Assembly: GCA_029204225.1 (NCBI GenBank)
Contig: CM055113.1
Location: 19,103,413 to 19,167,412, forward strand
Direction: 5' to 3'
DNA length: 64,000 nt
DNA from: Diphasiastrum complanatum
Taxonomy: Eukaryota; Streptophyta; Lycopodiopsida; Lycopodiales; Lycopodiaceae
This document shows positions 39,544 to 50,819 of the stretch, piece by piece. Numbering within the stretch: position 1 is the stretch's first letter; every line of letters starts with the position of its first letter. A program made the position numbers and the translations under genes. A model generated the notes under the pieces. The model was not told the DNA's origin, made no database searches, and was given only the letters and a program-made list of their open reading frames with translations.

Positions 39544-40225
39544 CTCTCTCTTCAACTAGTTTTGGCATAGTTTTGACAATAGAACTTTGATCCAACTTTA
39601 GAATGATCTCCATCCTAAGTATAGATCTCCTTTCTAAGGTTCTAAAGTATCTTTCATAATTGATATAGAGAATAGTGTCCAAATTGGATGCTTCACTATT
39701 TCTTACATCAATTTTACACATTAAGATATAACTAAAACATGAAGAACCAGATAGAATGGAAGTGAAATGATTCCTCCATGCTTTAAACTTTGAACTCTCT
39801 GGAAAATTACAGCAACTAAACAATAAATGTGAGTGATGACCATTTGCTTGCTTGACTCCTCCAACTTTGTCCTTTCTTGATATGTCTCCACCATAAAACT
39901 CCATGAATGAGTCTTCATCTCCATCTTGCCACAAGAAGCCATTAAACCTTGAAAATCCATGAGTAGGTGAGTACATCAATGATGCAAATCTAGCACCACA
40001 TGACTCCATAAACCAAGTAGGTTGCACTGTCCATCTTGCCACAAGAAAATGACCATGAATTCACCAAAAATTGATAGTCGCCAAACATTGGCATCAAGTA
40101 GCTCAACACTTGAGAACTTGATCATGGATGAGTGATATAATGAACCTCCAATAGCTTCATTTCCATCAGCAAAACCATCCAAGAATGCTAGTACAACTCC
40201 AACAATAAGATATTGCAAGTGTGCA
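39544..40225 (-). other. Open stretch without recognised domains
   Basis: Two long overlapping minus frames (167 and 80 codons) contain WQDGDEDSFMEFYGGDISRK and FGEFMVIFLWQDGQ. The repeated CATCTTGCCACAAGAA segment (39,930 and 40,030 on the plus strand) indicates an internal partial duplication. No domain is recognised; it may be non-coding. Confidence 0.3.
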
Positions 40226-40479
40226 CTACTAGTGATGCATGGGCCTTGGAGGGTATAAATATACCTATTGGGCTCTCACTAGTGTATGCTTGATTGCATG
40301 ATTGGTAGCTACATGCTTCTAGAGTGATTTCTCATTCCTCAATGAGATTGATCCATAGCTTGGGGGCTAGATCTGTTCGATCTAGGATTGGTTGGGTTGG
40401 TTTGTCCACCATCAGTACCCTTTGTGGTTGCTTGTTTTGGCATGTTAGACTAGGATCCTTGGGTGAGGACTTTATAACA
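40226..40479 (+). repeat. Partial LTR, second copy of the 20.8-kb repeat
   Basis: Matches 20,830-21,073 in the same orientation. It ends GGACTTTATAACA, supporting a CA terminus, and is not followed by a PBS. The left part of the LTR is missing. It may be a truncated solo LTR. Confidence 0.75.
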
Positions 40480-41312
40480 GGTGTCCTGAACTTGGCCTAC
40501 CACCTAAGGTCGGACCCAATGGCCAAATTCGACTCAAGACATGCCCCCGAGTATATCAAGTATTGTAGATAACTTCATACAGGCTAATTTTTCCTATGTG
40601 TGGCTATTCAGCTAACCCAAGTATCCGGCTACGAGATTAGTGCCCTATTGATATATCCATTATGGATCACCATTAGGGAAAATATGGGCTCAAAATGGGC
40701 CCTTTAAGAAATTTCACTTTAGAGAGAGGTTACGTAGAGAAAGAATGCAAACCAGTAACTTTTGGTCGTCGTTTTTTGAGTTTCTGGCCTTGCCTGACAT
40801 TTAACTAGTATGGTTAACTTCAGAAAATAGTTAGTTTAGCATGAGATGTAATAACTTCTCTTCATGCTCGTTCCAAAATTTGGGACTAGAGCTTTAAGAC
40901 TGGAAATCTTGGAGTGCTCAATGCAAAAACTGAAGCGAGAGAGACAAAACTTTTGAAATCACTGTATGCTTATAGTGAAATATGAGATGGAACGATTTTT
41001 CAATGTGACATAAACATCACAAAAGTAAGGAATGCTAGATCTATTCATATTAATTTACTGTAGGTAGATTCATTTACATGATTGTAGCTTTAGCAATGGC
41101 AATGTTCCATTTGCATGTTGCTCTTCCAATGGAATGCACTCCAATTATTAAGAAAAATGCGAAAGTTGTAGAGAATGCTATTGTAATAGTTAGAGAATTG
41201 AGAATGAATAATCATATGAATATATATTTGTGGGTGGATGGATCAATTTATCCTAATGATCCAGCTACCAATTTGTGTCCATATTTTAAGTCCGTAACTC
41301 ATCTTCTCATAT
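40480..41312. other. Unassigned; possible 5' exon or flank of the 41-kb gene
   Basis: A plus-strand open frame (41,078-41,326: RELRMNNHMNIYLWVDGSIY) overlaps the start of the next gene in another frame. No motif was recognised. Confidence 0.3.
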
Positions 41313-43750
41313 ATGTATGTGAATGAAGTAGCAGATTACTTGGATATTGTCAAAGATTGCGTGATATTGGAATGCATAGCATATCTTGTCTTAATCAACA
41401 ATTATAGTTTGCTAATCAACAATTGCAACGTGCAAATTAACAATTGCTTCATTATGTGCAACACACTAGTGCTGAAAACAATGCATGCACTCAAGAATGC
41501 TCTGTCAGAGTTGAATGCTACTATCACTACTCTTCGAGGATCAAACCAAGAAATGTTACAATCCATGAAAAAGTTGCGATCCGAGAGTTTAAAATCTGCT
41601 GTTGATCTAAAAGCTATCAACAAGGCAATGATGAAGAGGAAAAGAAAGAGAGTACCGATGAAGAATATTGATGACTTATCTACACATAGCGGCAATCACA
41701 AAAAAAGAATTCGAACATTCAAGTATGTTGTCATCTAATGTTTATTTGATTTGTCTATGTCATTTAAGTTTGATTTGCACTTGATAACATGGATGATTTA
41801 TTTATTACACATAATTTGAGTTTGATATATTTGTTGCAAATCATGTTTGGTGGCAAAGAACTATTTAACAGATCGTTCATGCATTGGATCATCTTTAAGT
41901 CATGTTTTACCAAGAAAGTTAGCAAAGGAAATGATAAAAAATGTTCGGTTTGAAAAAATGAAAAATGAAATTGTAGAGACTATTTTGATTAAGGTTCAAT
42001 CATACTTGGATGCGAGTGTGATACAAGGTGCATGTGATGTATCTGGAATTAGCAAAAATGCTTATTCAATGTTTTTTAGAATAGTTAAAGAAGCTTTTTC
42101 CCAAGCGATGGTGAAGAAAATTAATCTTCCATGTCCATATCGGGTAAGATTAGCTAGAAATCTTTATAATGACGGAATGTTCAAAGTAGTTGGCCAACCA
42201 CTTCATATAACTGAATTATACAAATCAGAATATGGTGAGCTCAATTACAACGATTGCAATAATATTTTCCTTGATATTGAAAATGTTCTAAAATACATTA
42301 TTCGATTCTATAAACTAGACGAACATCAAGTAAATGGAAAGATCATTATTGTTATAAAATTAGATGAATCTGAAATCATCAAGGGTCAGAAAATGGAACG
42401 TGTGAGTGTCACTTTGATGAACAAAATTTCAGATACAGATGATTGAACGTTTAGTGTTCAATCGAAAAATCACATATGGTGGTTGGTGGCATTCCAGGTA
42501 TACATTTCAATTTTCATTTAGAATATCTATATTAACAATTCATACCTTGCCAGCTTTTATTGACATGTCATGCATTACTTGTTTCTCTATAGGTCTTGAA
42601 AGAAGACCATAAAATACTATCATGGATATTTTCAAGAACAAATTATGGCGAGATTATAAGGAGACATTTGGAGGGTGAGAAATTTATAGTCAAAAACCAT
42701 GGAAGTTTTCAATTTCAATGGCACCTTGCAGGGGATTTAAAAACATTAAAATGTGTGTATAATGTCTCTCATGGGGCAACATCAAAGCATCCATGTCTTT
42801 ATTGCATGGAGGATTGCTACATTATGAATTTGGGACGATCAACAAACACTGGCCCAACACAAGAAGCTGAAGATCCAAATATGAAAAGTGTTCTACCAAT
42901 TCCATTAAAATATGTTCACATATGCACATTGCATGCTTAGGTTCGTATTATTGAAAAACTAATTTACCTGCATATTCTACTAGCATGGAATCATAAACCA
43001 GAGTCAGTGGCTAGAGCAGCAATTAGGAGGTCGGAAATAGTTCTGTCAAATGCAGGATTACATAAAGGGAATGTCACGATTGAAAAAAGTGACAGACTCT
43101 CCGAAAAAAAAGGAAACATTCCTAATAAGCCATCAATTGGAGGTGCTAAAGCAAGAAGATTCTTATCCAATCACACATGCAAAAAATCAAGTGTCAGATA
43201 CAAAATATGGAAAGAAATTGTTCAAGCCACACGAACACTGGAAGGAAGTAATCGAGTGGAAAAGAGACAAGTGTGGACCAATTTAGACAAATTCATAGGT
43301 GTTATCAAGAAAGAAAACCTATCATCAGAAGATATGAGGACTTTGCAAAATCATTGCACCACATTTGTAAAATCTATACATGATTGACGTTACTCATTAC
43401 ATGGTGCTAATCTATATCAATATCTGGTAATTTTCTCATTCAGGCTTATATATTTTTCTACTGGTGTAACTAATCAAAACTATTGTTTGCAGCACATCCT
43501 TCTTCATCATGCAACTTATTTTGCAAAGGAATATGAGAGCTTAAGTATCTGGTCATCACAAGGCATGGAAAAATCTCAATGGCAAGCAAGGGGAGCATTT
43601 CATAGAGCAACAAATCATGGAGGACACAATTCAAGAAATAAATATTTAGTTTAATTTTTTCAGTGGTTTTACAAAAGAGCACAATTTAGATATCAAGCTA
43701 TGATATTTCGAAAGGCATTCAAATTCATTACAAAAGAGAGATCCTTGTGA
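41313..43750 (+). pseudogene. Spliced gene of unknown, transposase-like family, with four in-frame stops
   Basis: Exon A (41,313-41,722) encodes a coiled-coil region ending in basic MMKRKRKRVPMKN (possible nuclear signal). Exon B (about 41,859-42,497) holds LARNLYNDGMFKVVGQ and VIKLDESEIIKGQ. Exon C (42,593-43,426) holds WHLAGDLKTLKCVYNVSHGA followed by HPCLYCMEDC, then KPSIGGAKARRFLSNH. Exon D (43,493-43,750) holds HHATYFAKEYESLSIWSSQG and GAFHRATNHGGHNSRNK, ending FFQWFYKRAQFR. The B-C and C-D introns are GT-AG and both in phase 0; the A-B join is uncertain. Stops at 42,444, 42,938, 43,385 and 43,652 break an otherwise shift-free frame. A catalytic role for the Asp in IKLDES, and a metal role for the CxxC pair, are guesses. 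From memory, the layout resembles large uncharacterised proteins found mainly in animals that look transposon-borne. No reverse transcriptase, DDE core or terminal repeats were identified. Confidence 0.6.
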
Positions 43751-43779
43751 TATATCAAAAATATATTACAAAAAATTAT

Positions 43780-44721
43780 TTAATTATCATCATCATCCTC
43801 TTCAAGATTCAGACGGATGGTATTGTCATGAAAGAATAATCTCCTTTCATATGGATCCAAAAATGCTAAAATTTTCCTCTTGCTCATATCAATGTAATTC
43901 GAATAAAGGGCCATTGCAGATGATCTTTTCGTAGTCTCATTGGGAGTATAACCCAATATCGTAATAGTCAAATCTCTCTTCACAAAAATTATTTTATATG
44001 TTCCTCTTGCGTACTTATGGCCTCCTAAACAAACTGATAATGATTTGAATACAACCACACATGTTCCCAGATATGGACAAAAAAGACCATTCATCATTTG
44101 CTGGAACATAGCTGGTGCATTCGTCAACCCAAAAGGAAGCATGAGAAATTCATAATGACCGAATCTCATCCGGAAACCTGTCTTTTGCACATCACTTTGA
44201 TGAATCCTAATCTGGTGATATCTGGTTCTAAGTTCTATCTTTGTGAGGTATTTGGCTCCACCTAATCGATCTACTAGATCATCCATATGAGGCAAAGGAT
44301 ATTTATTTTTAATAGTTACCTTATTCAACTCCTTGTAGTCCACACACAACCTGAAGCCTCCATCTTTCTTCGATTTCAAAAGAACAGGAGCACCCCAAGG
44401 TGACTTACTTGGCTGAATATGACCCATCTTTAAGTAATTTTTGATTTGCTTAGTAATCTCTCTTTCTTCTATTTGAAAAAACCTATAAAGTTGTCTAGAG
44501 ATAGGATGACTACCTAGAATTAACTCTATCTTATGGTCTACCGATCTGGATGATGGTATTCCACGAGGTAATTCTTCTGGACATGCATCTTTAAATTCAG
44601 ACAATATTTTATTCTTCTCAATTTGCTCCTGATTTAAGTCTACAGAGTTAAGAATCTTTGGCAATTCACAACTACTTAGATACATTTCAGATAAATCCAA
44701 AAGTAAAGGTATATTACCCAT
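43780..44721 (-). pseudogene. Truncated gypsy RT fused in frame to an unknown acidic segment
   Basis: A single 313-codon frame on the minus strand. Residues 1-225 are a gypsy pol piece: [77 protein letters not shown] and [13 protein letters not shown], up to YLGTCVVVF, where the LDD catalytic motif should follow. Instead the frame continues with about 88 residues of unrelated sequence: [35 protein letters not shown], then [10 protein letters not shown] at the C-terminus. The junction is at about 44,045. The tail is convergent to the gene at 41,313-43,750 and ends only 30 bases from it, so it may belong to the same inserted unit. Confidence 0.78.
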
Positions 44722-45179
44722 CTAAACATTTTATTATCTTGTGTACGAACAACAAAAGTTAAAAAATGTTCACAAGTGCATCAACCCCTCATCATATTTT
44801 TCTATGGCATCACACCATGTTAAATTGCCAAAATGATGTCCAGCACTCGTACGAGTAACATATGATATTTATGTAAAAATAAACATGTCAATACACATTG
44901 TAAACTTAGATTTTATTATCACTCAATAAAAATAATATTCATCTAAATAATGTTCACCAATCTCAACTATTAAGATTGATTGAGGTGAAAACAAAAAACA
45001 TTTGAAGATGTATTTGTATCTCTAGGATACCTATAAAAGTCATCCCTTCATTATTCTTGTACCTTTTCAAAGGAGTAAGCATAGAATTACCATTTCTTTT
45101 AAAGTTAAAGAGAATCCAATTCAAATGTGTGAAATCAACATACATATACATATTAGCCAAGATGTTATCAATTAAGTTG
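44722..45179. other. No gene recognised
   Basis: AT-rich DNA with short open frames only. Confidence 0.5.
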
Positions 45180-45260
45180 TTTGGGATGGTTGAGTTGGTC
45201 TAAGGTGCCAAATTAAGGTTTTGGTTTGAAAGAGCGTGGGTTCAAATCCCACTCCCAACA
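45180..45260 (+). tRNA. tRNA-Leu (anticodon AAG), gene or close pseudogene
   Basis: The 81-base sequence folds as a class II tRNA. The acceptor arm pairs TTTGGGA with TCCCAAC (first pair mismatched). The A-box region is TGGTTGAGTTGGTCTAAGG, the anticodon arm CCAAA-TTAAGGT-TTTGG with AAG, a variable arm follows, and the T arm is GTGGG-TTCAAAT-CCCAC (B box GGTTCAAATCC). The 5' mismatch and the lack of an immediate oligo-T terminator (first TTTT near 45,292) leave open that it is a pseudogene. Confidence 0.68.
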
Positions 45261-46330
45261 TAACATATTACTACATACAATCTATATATATTTTGTCAAC
45301 TATTGTTTTGAAGCAAAAGGCAATATCAATGATGAAGCTTAGCTTTCTAGGCCTTTGAAACAATGATTTACATATAGTTTTCTATGAACATCATTCTTCT
45401 ATATGATTTATCGATCATGATCACATCAAATACATCAAGCCTTCTCTTACTCAAAGTCTATTTTGTAGGACGATATAGAAATCCAAAAAAGAATATACAT
45501 TTTTTTAACAAAAATATTTTGCAACTTAAGCATTGGAGCATAATACAGAGCAATAATGAAGGTGGCAATTTGACTTCTATAGTGATAGACCATGTATAAT
45601 ATAAATAAACCCTATAAGCATCTATAAACATTGAAGCAAGACTCAAAGAGTGAGAGTGACATCATGGAATCAATATTGCTATTTGATAGATATATAATAA
45701 TTTTTTTTTTTCAAAGTATTCTTCTTATAGGTGGCAACATCTTGTATATTGGAAAAGAAGCAAGATTATAGCACAAGATACTTCTTCACACATGAGGCAT
45801 GGAAGAAGATTATTGGGATCTACATTTTCAATAAGTAATCTAGAATGGGACAACATTCTGAAGTGAAACCTACCTAAGAGGTAGTTAGAGGCCTTGGTTC
45901 GCAAAAAGATTTGCAACTACCTTCCCACAAAATTCTATAAAAAAGAAAATGACAAGAAATATCCTCAATCTTGGAGAGATTGTAAATAGATATATTAGAC
46001 ACCACCAATGGTGCACCTATACTTAATGTGTGAAGAACGTGTTGTACTCAAAAGAATTGTGAATATGTGAGATGCACTAGATAGCGATATATATTTTTTG
46101 CTAAAGGCATGTGCCTCGAGGCACATTAGAGAACTTATGGCATGGTAAAAAAAAAAAAACGAAGCCCTTATACACTGTAAAATTCAAATTACTTGCCAAA
46201 ATAAATAAAGTTGCAAATTAGCTTGGACCTTACGAGATACCCTCAATGGTAAGGCTATGACTCTAGATCTATGGCCTAGGGATAAGTCATGGAACCGCTA
46301 GCATTTGAGTGTATGGAGTGTTGTAATTGT
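45261..46330. other. No gene recognised
   Basis: AT-rich. Homopolymer runs at 45,703-45,713 (T) and 46,149-46,160 (A). A stretch near 46,225-46,310 has weak tRNA-like words but no foldable arms. Confidence 0.5.
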
Positions 46331-47150
46331 TGGAAATTAAGTCCACAGTTTTCTCCTTGGTGAATATTATTTTCTATTTCAAGATTCTTCTTGCAGATTT
46401 ATAATCACTGATCTAGGGTCAAATGAAACCTCTTTTGGTTCTATGTTTGCTCATCTGATACCTGTAGGAATCACAGAATTCAGACAACCAAACTATTCGA
46501 AAGACGACTATGTCGGGCTTCCGGCTGATCTCTATCCATGGATAATGACTAAAGGGCAACCATTCTTGTTCTCTTTTCACATTCAAATGTCAAGTTCAAG
46601 AATTTGATGATCATTTAAGACTTGGTCAGCTTCAACGACTTCAACAAATCTGGATTTCCTATAAGTTTGTAGAAATACACTATTTGTCGCAACAATCTGC
46701 AAAAATGAACTATTTCTCACAACAGTTTGCAGAAATACACTATTTGTCGCAACAGTCTACAGAAATGAACTGTTTGTACACGACCAAGTACATAGTTAAA
46801 GCTAAAGTAGTCTTGTAATTATAGATTAGTTAACAATTCTTGTAAATACAAGGATGTAGCTATAAATACATCTTTAGCATGCATCAATATTTAATGCTCC
46901 ATGATGCAAACTTATTCATCTGATCTGAAGATATTCAGCATCCAAGTTATGTTGACATTTTGGCTGTAACATTCTGTGTTGTTAAAGCTTTCAATATAAT
47001 ATAGAAGCAACACATCCCCATCTGTGTCTTACGTAGATGTACGTGTGTTGTGATTTGATTACACTTTACTACTGCATGCTTATACTCGTTCACTCACTCT
47101 GATCAGAACATGGACGTCTACGACTCCTTAGTTTTTGATCTTGATGCCTG
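46331..47150 (+). repeat. Possible copia-type LTR remnant
   Basis: The block contains a TATA-like CTATAAATACATC (46,860), a downstream GTTAAAGCTTTCAATATAAT of the type common in plant copia LTRs, and a threefold short tandem repeat at 46,670-46,770 (AATACACTATTTGTCGCAAC). Neither end was fixed and no partner LTR is in the window. Confidence 0.35.
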
Positions 47151-47479
47151 AGGAATAGCATTATCATACTACACTATTATATAAAACTTCATATTGAAAA
47201 CCGATTTACATTTATTCCACAACCTATTTAATCTCTTCGGTGGACTATACTCATTCATTTGTCTGAGTATGAACTATTTTACGATCTTGTTAGTGAGAAC
47301 GCATGTGCTGTGAATCTATTTTTGCATGCACATTCTTTTAGACTATTCTTGCTTGTAACAGCCCATAACAACAGAAGAGTTGTTTCCCCAATCAATTTAC
47401 TTCTCTCTTCCTCCGTTGCCATCTGCTCTCACCCTTCATCTCCAATAATAATCCGATAAACAATCTTGAGAACTACTTG

Positions 47480-48260
47480 GCTTTCTCGAGTGATAAAGAC
47501 ACCAAAATGGGGCTATTTACATTGATAGACACCAAGTTTGAGCTATCTGATGCGATGTTGGTCATCACTCATTGAGCAATGTCGAGTAATCAGGACCAAA
47601 ATTGAGTTGTCTCACATGTAAGCATTGCATTCAAAGTTACATGAATGTCATAAACTCAAAATTACTCTAACTTGATCATGCAATAGACAATCTCGATAAG
47701 GGCCAATATGTGATATGCCAAGTGATAGACAATAATTTTGAGCTATATCGCATGATAGGTCAATTCCATTGATAAGCGATAAAAAAAAATCAATCTAAAT
47801 GTACTAAACTCGATTTTAGTCAATTTTGATCACTCGATAAGCTAATTCGAGTGCTGAGGACCAGATTTGAAGTTTCTCACATGTAGGAATCAAATTCAAA
47901 TTTTTTCGAGTGATAAACATCAATATTTTAGCTATATTGAGTGGTAATGGCTAGTTCCATCTATGAGGGATCAAACTCAAGCAATATGCATGTCCTAAGC
48001 TTGAGACTAGCCAAGTTTGATCTCTTCATCAATTATGTCGAGTGTTAAGAAAAAAAAGGAAAAAAATCATAGTGTGGGCATCAAACTCAAACCATGTTGA
48101 GCAAAGAGACATCAAATTTGAGCTACTTAAATGTCCTAAGGTTGAGATTCCTCTAATTCGATTTCCCAATGGAAAATCTCGAGTGATAAGGTCCAAACTT
48201 GACTTATCTATGATGATGGACATCAAATTTGATTTCTGTGTGATAGGGGTAATCCACGTT
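47480..48260. repeat. Field of degenerate short repeats
   Basis: Variants of TCGAGTGATAAGGACCAAATTTGAGCTAT recur a dozen or so times with irregular spacing (for example 47,487, 47,525, 47,580, 47,850, 47,910 and 48,178). A longer unit containing CTCACATGTA recurs at 47,611 and 47,876, suggesting a higher-order period near 265 bases. It looks like an old satellite or minisatellite array with no coding content. Confidence 0.55.
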
Positions 48261-49208
48261 TAACTTCACTAAAGAAAAAGGCTTTCTGGGGATGTCTAAG
48301 GAGTAAGGTAAGAAAGTGATAACAAAACGGGGTTTGTAGCCAAGAATGGTACTTAGGGACTGGTAGGACCCAAAAAGCACCTATAATTGGAAAATGGAAC
48401 AAAAATCAAGAGTCACCTAGGTTGTGGCATATCCGACACAAAGACGATAGGTTATCGATGAGGTACAACTCATCTTTGTAGGATACCAATAGGACCATCA
48501 TCCTAAGAGTCAAACAAAGTGATGGACAAAAGAGTGCACATTGGAGAGAGTGGAATTTTGTAAAAGTCCACGATCATCCTGTGAAAAATGCAAAAATAAG
48601 CTTGGTAGAGGCCAAAAATCTTGTATATAGGATAAACACACATGTGTGGAGCATGTTCCCATGTGTCAAACTAGCTAATCCATGAACTTTTGAGTTCCTG
48701 GTGAGGTTGCTTGAGTGTCTAGGGAAGAGGTAGCTTGGGCAGCTATAATCGGAACTGTGGATCCAACGGTCACACACTGACCCTGTGAGGAAGCGGAGGC
48801 TAGGGAAGCATCAATGGATGGGAGAATGGAAAGTGCAGTAAACAAGTGGTAGCAGGGGGTGGTAGCATAGTTGGCGTTGGTTGCCTAGTACGACGACGTC
48901 ACGTGGAAGGCAAATCAGGAATTACGACCTCGTTGTGTACCCGTTGACAACTAGATGCTTGTCGTGAAGATTAGGCAGGTGCCACGTCTTTGTAAATAGA
49001 AAAGACTAACTCAGGGACAAAACCATAGATCTTATTAACTAGGTAGAAAGTGGAGATGAGGGCAAAAAGCAAACTGCTGCTTGGTGTTACTCTTGATGGC
49101 TCTCTTGAGTTCACCTCAATTCAAGCTCTGATACCACTGAAGGATGAAATTAAGAGTCAATTAGACTTGAAGCAATACAAATTTCATCAACTCTGATAGG
49201 AACAACAA
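48261..49208. other. Unassigned; leader side of a minus-strand element
   Basis: Directly beyond a minus-strand PBS (49,209-49,220), so this should be the internal start of a copia element, but no gag was recognised. A second PBS-like word GCTCTGATACCACTGA lies at 49,125-49,140, 84 bases away, from a local duplication. Confidence 0.4.
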
Positions 49209-49220
49209 GCTCTAATACCA
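49209..49220 (-). promoter_or_regulatory. Met-type primer-binding site, one mismatch
   Basis: On the minus strand TGGTATTAGAGC. The duplicate at 49,125-49,136 is the exact TGGTATCAGAGC. One of them abuts the LTR that starts at 49,222. Confidence 0.7.
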
Positions 49221-49221
49221 C

Positions 49222-50080
49222 TGATGACAAAAGGATTGGAATTGATTCATCTTGATTTTCCTAGAACTCAGATAGAATTTGGTTCAGACTGACGTCTACT
49301 GTCTTCTAGTTCATACCTACAATCTTCTAGAGTGTAGACAGACACTGCTGACCTACGTTTGATTTGTTTAAGCATTCAACAAGATGAACATGTGTCTGGA
49401 ATGAATACTAAACACCTGATTACAAACAGACAACAATGAGACATCAAGCATTTTGAGATCATTCAAGACAAGAAGAAGATCTGCATAACATTTGCTGTAT
49501 TATAAAATGATCTAATCTTGAGAGTGCTTGTGTGAGAAACCCACACAACGCGTCGACGTGAGAGATGCTATGTCTCTCACGAACTATATCAGACGGTCTC
49601 GCTTACTAAAGAACTCTTGGACATCGGCTGGCAGTTCTATGCCTAGCTCACATTGATGTTCAATCAATTGATGTTCAACCGATTCTCTCGTGCTCGATCT
49701 GATTATATAGATGGAGAGATAAAGGGTCTAATCTAATTTGAGATTACAAGAATGGATGATTAAGCATGTTCCAATGGCATTCAGATTGCCTTCAACATCA
49801 TTCATGGAGGAGGATATCCTTCTGGTACTTTCTTAATTTCCTTTGTACTTGGAGTGTGAAGATCCGCTATCTTTCGATCTTCGAGTCTTCTTCACCTTCA
49901 TGTCTCATTCGGCCTTCAACTTTCTCCTTTGAGCTCCTTCAGTCTTCAAACGTTTGATCTTCGAGGTATTCGCCTTCGTGTCTTGTTCGACCTTCGGGTT
50001 TCTCCTTTGGGCTCCTTTGGTCTTTGAACTTTTGAATTTCGAGGTATTCGCCTTCGTGTCTTGTTCAGCTGAAACTATCA
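49222..50080 (-). repeat. Copia F LTR (about 859 bp)
   Basis: On the minus strand it runs from TGATAGTTTCAGCTGAACAA to CCTTTTGTCATCA, giving TGAT...ATCA termini. It lies between copia RNase H (upstream on the minus strand) and a PBS (downstream). It carries a 77-80 bp minisatellite at its 5' side. Confidence 0.6.
49876..50069. repeat. Minisatellite in the copia F LTR (about 2.5 units of 77-80 bp)
   Basis: Units start with GATCTTCGAG and contain TTCTCCTTTGRGCTCCTT. The second and third share TTCGAGGTATTCGCCTTCGTGTCTTGTTC exactly over that stretch. Read on the minus strand this gives repeated EQDTKANTSK. Confidence 0.85.
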
Positions 50081-50142
50081 TGTGATTGTTATGACCTGGG
50101 GTGGTTCCTGCTTGTGGGCAGTTCCCTTGTATTACTGTAGGC

Positions 50143-50660
50143 TCAAATTTGAAAGCTAACAAAGATTTGTGGCTCAAAACATTTTGTTTTTTTTAGCTCC
50201 CTCTCAAAGCGTGGTAGCTTTACGATTTTCAGACTTGTCCTCTGCCTCTCGAACATCCCCTTGTCTAATGGTTTTGTGAAGATGTCCTCCACCATCTGCT
50301 TCGTTCCAATGAAGGTGGTCTTCAATTCGTTCCTCTCAACTAGGTCCCTTATCAAATGATATTTGATTGCAATGTTGAAACATGAGATCCTTTGTCAAGT
50401 GTGTGGCAGAAGTATTATCCATCTGCAAGATTAGAGGTCCTTTGGTGTTTTCACCCAATCCGTCGAGGAATAGTCTAAGCCATGTGACCTCATTGGCCAT
50501 CTTGGCTGCTGCAACATATTCTGCTTTGCAGACTGAGCTATGATGGTCTGCTTCTTGCTGAGCCATAGAATTGCTGCATTCACTACAATGGTGCACCCTC
50601 TTGAGACACTTTTGTACAATAAATGAATCAAAAAGTGATTTTCTAAGTCATTTTCCATAA
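50143..50660 (-). pseudogene. Copia F: RNase H fragment
   Basis: Minus-strand pieces in three frames: VSRGCTIVVNAAILWLSKKQ and TIIAQSAK, then KAEYVAAAKMANEVTWLRLF and LDGLGENTKGPLILQMDN with NTSATHLTKD, then IRDLVERNELKTTFIGTKQM and VEDIFTKPLDKGMFERQR. These are the RNase H motifs of plant copia elements. Frameshifts near 50,540 and 50,350 inactivate it. RT is absent: upstream the DNA passes into the 3' end of gypsy E. Confidence 0.85.
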
Positions 50661-50819
50661 AAATTGATTTTTGAACTTTTTTTGATCTGATGACTTTTTA
50701 TACTTTTGCTCATCATTCTTTTTTTTTACTGTCTTTTTCCAAAAAAAAAGAAAATCAGCCAAGTAGTAAAAAACAAAAATTTTGTAAAACAACAAAAGTA
50801 AATCTAACAAGGTGTTGGA

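Noticed and set aside
46220-46330. tRNA-like words
   Set aside because: No T-arm or acceptor pairing could be drawn.
46670-46770. Short repeats with spacers, checked as a CRISPR-like array
   Set aside because: Only three imperfect repeats with no regular unique spacers, in plant nuclear DNA.
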